Assembly: GCA_034508935.3 (NCBI GenBank)
Contig: CM067444.1
Coordinates: 76,308,867 to 76,372,866 of the forward strand
DNA: 64,000 nucleotides
Reading direction: 5' to 3'
DNA from: Berghia stephanieae
Taxonomy: Eukaryota; Mollusca; Gastropoda; Nudibranchia; Aeolidiidae
Below, piece by piece: positions 56,552 to 64,000 of the stretch. How positions within the stretch are numbered: position 1 is the stretch's first letter; each line of letters begins with the position of its first letter. The translations under genes and the position numbers were made by a program. Under the pieces are notes generated by a model. It did no database searches and had not been told where the DNA came from. It saw only the letters and a list, made by a program, of their open reading frames with translations.

Positions 56552-59500
56552 TTATCTGTCCAACAGTAAATAATGGTGCTCTCTTAAAAGAATGAGGAGT
56601 TCGTTGTCTGCAGGCTCTTGAAGTGAATCTCTGAAAAAAATAGTTATTAGCACAATTATCAAAAGCAAAATCTAAAAAACCCCAAAATTGTTAATATCCC
56701 TATGATTTTGCTTATGGTCCAGTAGCATGGTCCTTAGGTGGGATAAAACGAGACAAAAAGCTAGCTTAGGTGGCACTGCAAGTTGCACAAACATTCATTA
56801 GCCATGATACTCATCGCTTGCCAAAGGAATTATCTTCTCATCACATGTAGCACGAATGAGGGGCATGGTTAACTTGTTAAAGAATGCTTGCATAACTCAC
56901 AGTTGCAGCCCCACATAAGCTAGCTTTTTCTCTCGCTTTGTCCCACTTAAGGAACACGCTACTGTTACTCTGTTGGTAAAGTCCTAGTCATTCAAGCAAG
57001 GGGACAGGTATTGGTCCCAGTTGCAATCAAGGTATTTTCCTGATCCTTCTCTCCACCCAACAATGGTTGGAAGAACTGGGTCTGTCAGATCTAGTAAAAA
57101 GTACTTTGCGATAGGCTAGAGTCCTATTCAACAAGTAGCTAACATTTATTCCTGCCGATTTACTGAAATGATACAGAAACATGAATAAACTCCGGTTTCG
57201 TGGACCTTGTGGTTTTGTCGGGTTACTGACTGATGCATGAGGATTAAAATAAAATGATTAAAATATGAACATTTGTTTAGCACATTCCCACGGATTTAAC
57301 ATTCTCAATGTGATTCACAATGTTTCATTTATTTCCCCAGCAGGCCATATGATATGGACCATATTTCCATTTTATACAATACCAGTCGCCTATAAGGCAT
57401 TCTTTTTGTACTAACACGCACACAATATCCATCACTGCCCAGTTGGTACTCATTCACACCTGAGTCGAGTGGGGCAATGTGCTTTACCTAAGGACACAAC
57501 ATCGGGACCAGAATGTTCCATGATCACTGTCACATATCCATTTACTGACCACCACTTAATATTGGTTGACTTTTGTGTCAAGATGAGACATAGTATCGCT
57601 GATTCATCGAGCCACAAAAATCACAATATAACATTGGTTGAAATGCAGATGTATATCCTACTTTTAACTCTAATATTCTCTATTTTATAACCTGATTTTT
57701 ACTCTCCTTTTCAGTTATAGCCTATTTTTACTCCCATATTCGCTTTTATAGTCTAATTTTTACTCTAATATTCTCTTTCATAGCTTATTTGTAAATCTCA
57801 TATTCTCTTTTATAACATATTTTTTACTCTCCTATTCTCTTTGATAGTTTACTTTTTACTCTCGTATTCTATTTTATAACTTATTTCTTTAATATTCTCT
57901 TTTATAGCCTACTTTTGACTCTCCTGTTCTCTTTTATTGCCTATTTTTACTCTAATATTCTCTTTTATAGCCTACATACTTTTTTTCTCTCTCCTATTCA
58001 CTTTTTCCAAACACTCTGACGAAAGTTGAAAAAAAATAAAGATAAACCATCGATGTCCAACACCTACCAAATTTAATGGAAACAGCATAGTAACAATAGT
58101 GCAAAGGATCATATTATGATATCGCATAATTCTTCTCACAAAGCAATAACTGGTAATATGAATATTATTCCATCATCCGGTTGGTTTAAATAGCAATCTT
58201 TAAAAAGCAGAATAAGACAGATAAGAGTAACAGAATATAAAAGATCCTTTAAGAATATAATGCATAATCATACTAATAAAAACAAAACAAAAACCAAAAA
58301 AAAATGAAAATAATCATTGGAAAAAAGACATCAAAATGAAATGTCTATAGTTAAAGCTAAAACAAATAATTAGACCTACAAGTTACAACAATGCAATTCA
58401 ATTGATTAATATACTTATTTTTTACACCAGTAAAAATATTTTCTCTAGTGTTTACCTAAAATTTTGTTTTAAAAAATTTGAATGAAGAGGGTACAAAAAA
58501 AATCGAATTTGGCCAATTTTGGCTTGAAAAAAAATCTGTTTTTATGAATTAAATCTATATAATTGGTAAGTGTAAAATAGCATCAAACTAAAATGCTAAA
58601 ACAGTATGATAAAGATAAAGATCCAAGAGAAGTACCAGGCTTTACCTAAACATTGCGTGTACATCGTTGTTAAGGTAGACAGATACCGTTAAATCTTCAT
58701 TGACGGAAGGCTGGGACTGGATGGGAGCTGGTGCCTTCTGTCCCATTTCATTATGAAATTCTGGATTGACAAAAAGTTGTACGTTAAAAAAATTACAATT
58801 ATTTATCATTATAAATATTACCAATTACTTGTAAAAACTTGTTTTACAAACTCATAAAAACTTGTTTTTGCAACTGACATATAACGTATTTGTGTTTGCT
58901 ATTGTTTTTCTCCTTAATTTTGTCATACATAGAATACTGTGATGGAACTTGTCACATGGCGATAAAACAATTTAGGGTGATTGTTTGCCAAGAGTGAAAA
59001 AATCTTACGAGTCATGTTCGGTCATTGTGATTGATTTGAGATCAAGTGCTATCTGCATTATTAAAAACATCAGAACAATCAGGCCATTTATAAATAGGAA
59101 AAACTGCAACAAATTGGTAACATTTTTGATATTCCCAAAAATGGACTACTGAAAAGCACTGTTTGTTGGTCTCACAAAGGACTAAATAGACAAAAACAAA
59201 CTCCAGAAAGTAAAGAACATGGCAGCCCGTGTTGTACTGCAGAAAGGCAAGGAAAATTTCAGCTAACAATTTATGACAACAGCTACCAGTGGACCAATGC
59301 AATTCAAAACAAATCAGCTCGCATTGTGTTCAAGTGCCTGAAAACCTTATTGCCAAAATATCTCTCCAATCTCATTGAACGGAATGTCCCACAGCGATCG
59401 CTTTGATCGACGAAAGACTGACATTTTTATTCAGAAAGGCTTTCCTTTAATTATGTCTATAATTAGCATTGTTCGTGTACTGTGTCAGAGCTGAATCATT

Positions 59501-62500
59501 GTTATGTGCCCAGAGCCCTCCAGATGAAGGGATGTTTAGCGCACTATAAATCTATAACATTTTTATCATTATTATTGCCATTCAGCCACGGGAGTGAAAT
59601 GAGAAGCAAACACATTCTCTCATTGCAGCCAATCCTGTCAATAATTGTCAGTCAAGATTAAAAAGAAAAGGGATTGCTACTGGAAAGGTGACCACTATGA
59701 AAAGATAACTATTAACTCTATGGATTTTCACGAGTTTTGAGCTCTTCATGGAATGGCCATTTTTTAGTACACCATGTAGGTAGTTAACCAATCTGGAAAA
59801 AATGACCCCTCACATTAATTATAAATAGACAGAGATTTCCAAATTAGATGAATTTTACAGCCTGAGACCCTCAATAAAGTCTTTCAAAGCCAATAGGTCC
59901 ATGGCGCCAGAGTTTATCCCAATTTTTATAATGTGAAATGGACAATATCAATTGTTTTCTATCCTTTTGATAGGACACTAGTCTATTAATGGCTTCGAAT
60001 TAATTAATTTCCACCAGATCTAACAGAGTTGTGCGATAAGATGGAAATAAGTTTTAAAAATGGCTTACAAGTACAATGATGGAAAAAATTCAATTTTTTA
60101 AATCTAATATCCCAATTTTTAAATAAAAACCATCACTGGTTCCACCAGAAATGTAAATATAAATCTTTTGAACTCCATTTTATAAAAAAGTGATTATATG
60201 AGAATATCATAAATACTTGCAAAATCAGATTGAAGAGTAAAATCATTCCTCTCAAAAATAAATGCCATAACCATTACAACGTACTCGTACAACCGACTAA
60301 AGCAATGCTGATCATGGTGGTCAAAATATATTTTTAAAAAGGAAATAAAAGAAAATAAATTTATATTTAGTAAATGAAATTACCACAAACAAAATAGTGG
60401 AGATACAATGTAGTAGAAAAATTACGCATTCAAAAGATAAATACAATCTAATAATAATAATAATAATATAATAATACTTTATTGCATCCCAAAAAGGAAA
60501 TTTTTTTGTACAGACGTGTTATAATTTACACATAAGATAAAAATACAATGGAAATAGGATGTATATATATAAAAAAGGAGCAGCTCTATAACCAGAGCTG
60601 CGCTTTATAATATGAATAATTTCAACACTGTAAAATAGTTAAAACTGTCACTATAAATTGAAAATTGAAAAGATTGCAAAACAAATAAATTAATAAATTA
60701 ATATTTATATTTTAAAAAAGTAAAAATGAGAAATAATTATATAAAATGATTATTGCTTGTTGTTATAAAGCCTAATACTGGACGGCAGAAAAGATTTTCG
60801 GTGTCTCTCTGTTTTCGTTGAAATAGAGAAAGGGCGACCACTTCTTTCTGACATAATAATTGATGGTCTTAGTGGATGATACTGGTCATTTAATATTTTA
60901 GTTATTTTATTTATACAAAATTTCTCGTATAAAAGATCTACATCGTCAACATCATTTATATAGCGTTTAATGGATTTTTTAATATTTGAATTTATTTTGT
61001 TCCTTTCCACTGCTAAGCAATTGCCTCCCCAAGCTGTTATACAAAATGACAAAACACTTTCGATTACTGCTCTATAAAATAATGTGCAGAGGGTTTTATC
61101 TATTCTAAACTGAGAGAGTTTCGATAAAAAATATGTACGTCTGCACATCTTATGCCTAATTATTTACAAGTGTTCATCCCACTTGAGCCTGTCATCAATC
61201 GTTACACCAAGGTATTTGTAGTGAGGAACTCGCTGGACGAATTGGTCCTTTAATTTTAACGGTTCTATCGGTTCCTTCACTCTCCTAAAGTCAATCACTA
61301 GCTCCTTTGTCTTGCTTATGTTAAGCTCTAGGTGGTGGGCATCACACCAAGACACAAATCTATCAATTTCTTGCCTATAAGCCACTTCGTTGCCATTTGT
61401 TATGAGGCCTTGAAGAGCGGTGTCATCTGCAAACTTTATTAAAGGTACACTCAGGTTTTGACTTCTACAGTCATTCGTGTATATTGTGAATAATACAGGG
61501 GACAATACACAACCTTGAGGAGCGCCAGTATTTGTAGTTATACAGGAAGATTTGTTTTGCCCTAATTGAACATATTGTGCTCTCTCCGTAAGAAATTCGA
61601 GCACCCAAGCAATTATATACTTGTTTAAATTCAGACTAGTCAATTTTTGAACAACCAACTGAGGTTGCATTGTATTGAACGCTGAAGAAAAATCTGCAAA
61701 AAGCAATCTGCAATAGCTCCTAGCGTGATCTAGATGCCTGTAGATGTTGTTTGTAAACAGCAAAATGGCATCCTCTACGCCACGTCCTGGTTTGTAAGCA
61801 AATTGATGACTATCACTCACTGGCATAAACTGATTCCTAATTTTAACAAGAACAAGTTTTTCTAAAGATTTCATGACTATTGAAGTCAGTGCAACAGGTC
61901 TGAGATCGTTCATAGTTTCAAGTTTTTCTTTTTTTGGAACAGGAATAATTTTCGAAGTTTTCCAAATTTCAGGGATTGAAACGCATTGGAGGGACCAGTT
62001 AAAAATATGTGTATAAAGGGGGGAAAGCTGGTGGGCACATTCTTTTAATAGTTTTCCTTTCAATCCATCCGGCCCAGCAGCTTTCCTCTCGTTTAGTTTC
62101 GAAAATACGAATCTCGTTTCCTCTTCACTGACCTCAACAGCCATTTCATCTTCCAAAGCCCTGTCTAATTTATGTTTTTCATTTTCAATATCAAATTTGT
62201 TTGCTGTGTCGAAACGTGAATAAAATTTATTTAAAGTTTCAATTTCGATATCTTCTGATATAATCGTGGGCTTTGGATTATAGTTCACAGCAGTTTTAAG
62301 CCCCCGCCACGTGTCCCGTATATCCCCAGAAGAAAAGCATTTTTCAATTTTATTTTTGTACTTGTCTCTACAACTAGATATTACCCTCTTTATCTCTTTT
62401 TGTTTTGTTTTCAGATCTTTTTTGTTTCCACTAGTATAAAGAGTTTTCTTTTGGTTCAATAAAAGTTTTAGATCTTTTGTTATCCAAGGCTTGTTGTTAG

Positions 62501-63415
62501 GATAATATTTTATTTCTTTTTTACAAGACACTAGCTGTTCACAGAATTTCAAATACTCACTCACACAGTCATTCAGCTCATCCACACTATCACATGATTC
62601 GATAAAAACATTCCAGTCAGTGCATTCAAAACAACCACGCAAATCTTCACACACACTTCCGTTCCAGATCTGTACACTTTTCTTTACTGGTTTTACACGT
62701 TTAAAAACAGGGCGGTAGGTGGGGAGTAGCAAGAGCATGCAGTGGTCAGATAAACCTAATGGGGCACGGGGTAAACATTTATAACTATTTTTAATATTAC
62801 ACAGGAATAAATCTAATGTTTTTTTGTCCCTTGTCTCGCAGTCCACGTATTGATGAAGTCCCGGGAGAGTAAAATCTTTAATACTTCCAAAACAATATAT
62901 TTTCAACTACTGAACATTAGGACCAAAAAGATCTAGTATACGAGAATCAACTGCATGAACAGTACATTTAATAAACTGTAATTTTGCCATTTTTATTATA
63001 AATAAAAATCGTTCAAGTGAAGAGAGTGGTGATCAATGTGATAAAAATATGATGGTGGAGGTGAAAATGTAAACAACTTGACTTTGAGACCTATTGTTAA
63101 TAAAATTGAAAAAAAAAAAGTTTAAATTTGACATAATTTAAAAATGTATAATGAAATAATTTTAAACCATCAAGACATCATAAAATATTTTTAAAAATAG
63201 AGATTATGGGTTAGGATTAGTCATGGGGAAAATGGGGTGTGTGGCATTGATAGCTGCCTATCAAAATCCTAATGCTGGAACTGTTTAGAGTTAAAGAAGC
63301 TTTACTTTAATTTCCCATGTTGAACAATCATACCTCCATGATGAGAGCTGTGAAGAGGTTCATGATAATGATGACAGACATGATCCACCAAACGACAAAA
63401 AACAAATAAGACCAT
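56552..63415 (-). CDS. Two-pore channel (TPC2/TPC3 type), last three coding exons; gene continues past the right edge
   Basis: Exons 63415-63334, 58760-58646 and 56630-56552. The first encodes WSYLFFVVWWIMSV ... MNLFTALIME, the second pore-lining S6 helix of the second channel repeat. The next starts NFIMKWDRR, giving the TPC-typical ENFxxKWD junction. The last gives HAMFRDSLQEPADNELL and ends REHHYLLLDR then TAA, matching the FRDxLxEPxxxEL...HxHLxLxR end of vertebrate TPC2. TPCs are endolysosomal or plasma-membrane Na+/Ca2+ channels; TPC2 is gated by PI(3,5)P2 and, via accessory proteins, NAADP, while TPC3 is lost in some mammals. The small part here fits TPC2 better than TPC1, but TPC3 is not excluded. 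The penultimate exon is one base short of the length the phases require. A LINE lies in the intron between the first two of these exons. Confidence 0.85.
56945..57215 (+). repeat. tRNA-derived SINE, family B (copy 3)
   Basis: Head CTACTGTTACTCTGTTGGTA with AAGCAAGGGGACAGGTATTG, then CTTCTCTCCACCCAACAATG, GGGTCTGTCAGATCTAGTAA and an end with ATGATACAGAAACATG. It lies in the channel gene's last intron. Confidence 0.7.
57380..57610. repeat. SINE family F, copy 5
   Basis: GTACTAACACGCACACAATA, CTCATTCACACCTGAGTCGA and GTGGGGCAATGTGC match the family-F centre; the end CATTTACTGACCACCAC matches copies 1 and 3. It lies in the channel gene's last intron. Confidence 0.65.
57655..57985. repeat. Minisatellite, about 30-33 bp unit, about ten units
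   Basis: Imperfect units of the form TTTTTACTCTAATATTCTCT followed by TTTATAGCCTA. The units vary in length and sequence. It lies in the channel gene's last intron. On plus each unit resembles a 3' splice site (pyrimidines then ATAG), but the gene is on minus. Confidence 0.9.
58646..58760 (-). CDS. Channel penultimate exon with an internal frame break
   Basis: From a good acceptor (GTCAATCCAG) the exon reads NFIMKWDRRHQLPSS in the frame set by the previous exon, but that frame stops. The second half, SVNEDLTVSVYLNNDVHAMF, is in another frame and joins in phase (AG then A) to RDSLQEP in the last exon. The exon has 115 nt where the phases need 116, so one base is missing somewhere between the KWDRR and EDLTV parts. 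Confidence 0.75.
59090..59580 (+). mobile_element. L2-type LINE 3' fragment
   Basis: The plus strand encodes an RT C-terminal remnant (KMDYWKALFVGLTKD-like, KVKNMAARVVLQKGKENF, further on LKTLLPKYLSNLIERNVPQ), then the clade-typical tail GTTTAGCGCACTATAAATCT and an (ATT)n-like end at about 59560-59577. It is 5'-truncated, with frameshifts, and lies antisense in a channel-gene intron. Confidence 0.7.
59870..60045 (-). repeat. tRNA-derived SINE, family B (copy 4, 3' part)
   Basis: On plus, AGGTCCATGGCGCCAGAGTT, TTTTTATAATGTGAAATGGA, GATAGGACACTAGTCTATTA and CCACCAGATCTAACAGAG match the body of the 41.5-kb copy in the same order. The tRNA head is missing. Confidence 0.6.
60445..62995 (-). mobile_element. 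Rex1/L2-like LINE, 5'-truncated, almost intact endonuclease-RT frame
   Basis: An open frame runs 62906-61164 (about 580 codons) and, after one in-frame TAA following KWDEHL, continues in the same frame to 60750. It contains the end of the endonuclease (CETRDKKTLDLF, LGLSDH), the linker (YPNNKPWITKDLKLLLNQKK) and all RT blocks: ERKAAGPDGLKGKLLK, DLRPVALTSIVMKSLEKLV, FADFSSAFNTMQP, TGAPQGCVLSPVLFTIYTND, catalytic KFADDTALQG, and SKTKELVIDFRR. The endonuclease start is missing or broken by a stop near 62909. The 3' UTR ends (on minus) GGGATGCAATAAAG then (ATT)n, a tail style shared with fish LINEs of this type. Clade assignment is tentative. It lies in a channel-gene intron, sense orientation. 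Confidence 0.88.
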
Positions 63416-64000
63416 CTGTAAATTGGAAAAAAAAAATAACAAAAAAACAAAATTTAGTTCGTTTACATTACAGCCATTAATGGTAAAAAAAAATCATGGT
63501 GGCTTAATCACGCTTGTAAAATACACATTTTTCTTCATCTCTTATTCTAAGTATCTCAATGGGCTTAGCCTGCATACTTATCTGCTTTACACACTATAAA
63601 ATTCATACCTAAACAACCTCGCAGCATTGGCTAAGTAGGCTACGTAAATATAAATAACTTATATGATTCGAAATACATAAAAAATAAATTTTCAATTTGA
63701 CATAAAGGTGTCTAAATGGATGATCACAAAGCCGCACTTATTCCATGAGACATGTGTATTCTTAAAACAAAGGCCCGACCTTTGTAAAAATCCACTTCTG
63801 ATTTTATGATCACACTACCTCGTATCTTGTGGATTATCGTTTTACTCTATTTTAAAAAATTATAAAATTATACGTTCACAATAATAACAAATTATTACTA
63901 AATTTTTCTGAAGTGCCTTACTACTCATTTAAATAAATTCATAGCAATGTAACAAATATATAGTCACTCAAACTTAATAATAAGACAAAACACAATATTC
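63416..64000. other. Channel-gene intron at the right edge; no exon seen
   Basis: Upstream of the S6 exon (acceptor TTTACAG at 63416-63422) there are about 580 bases to the window edge. I see no exon that would encode the pore loop, so the intron continues past the edge. Confidence 0.5.

Noticed and set aside
58640-58824. Reading the channel's penultimate exon entirely in its long open frame (FVNPEFHNEMGQKAP...)
   Set aside because: The first part of that frame lies in the intron and loses the conserved ENFxxKWD junction, which appears only in the other frame from the acceptor site.

Overview
This is animal nuclear DNA: AT-rich, with compact coding exons separated by long introns, no operons, and a dense mixed load of LINEs, tRNA-derived SINEs, Tc1/mariner, pogo and hAT transposons and simple repeats. 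The repeat styles (L2-type LINEs ending in a TATATAGCGCT-like tail with (TAA)n; SINE bodies containing 'TCATTCACACCTGAGTC') suggest a marine invertebrate such as an echinoderm, hemichordate, mollusc or relative. I cannot name the species.

Three host genes can be read, all on the minus strand. From right to left: (1) the 3' end of a two-pore channel gene of TPC2/TPC3 type (last three coding exons, 56552-63415; the rest lies beyond the right edge); (2) a complete APEX1 gene, the base-excision-repair AP endonuclease, in nine coding exons (27065-41993) that join in frame into a 359-residue protein; (3) a complete STOML1 gene, a stomatin (SPFH) domain joined to an SCP2 sterol-carrier domain (UNC-24 type), in nine coding exons (9245-18704). 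The three act separately (endolysosomal cation channel, DNA repair, membrane/lipid scaffold); nothing suggests joint regulation.

Layout: 1-1.75 kb, (TC)n and an ACC/ACT/ATC-rich repeat; 1.8-3.5 kb, a broken Ty3/Gypsy pol fossil; 3.6-9.2 kb, (ATT)n, a family-D retroposon and tRNA-type SINEs; 9.2-18.7 kb, STOML1, with one LINE nested in another in its intron 7; 18.7-27 kb, family-D copy, L2 LINE, and a pogo/Tigger element holding a small hAT-like element; 27-42 kb, APEX1, whose 7-kb intron 3 holds a hAT-like transposase fossil, a mariner and two nearly identical SINE-like retroposons; 42-56.5 kb, no gene recognised, with a cluster of nested family-D retroposons at 46.4-52.3 kb; 56.5-64 kb, the channel gene with a nearly intact LINE in an intron.

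The most interesting material is the set of apparently lineage-specific short retroposons. Family D (about 530 bp, roughly ten copies) and family Z (about 330 bp, two copies differing at about six positions) both show target-site duplications of 11-15 bp readable directly in the sequence, including D-into-D insertions and a Z copy inside a mariner terminal repeat. Two host genes (STOML1 exon 3 and the channel's penultimate exon) each appear to lack a single base inside conserved sequence, which looks more like assembly indels than gene death.
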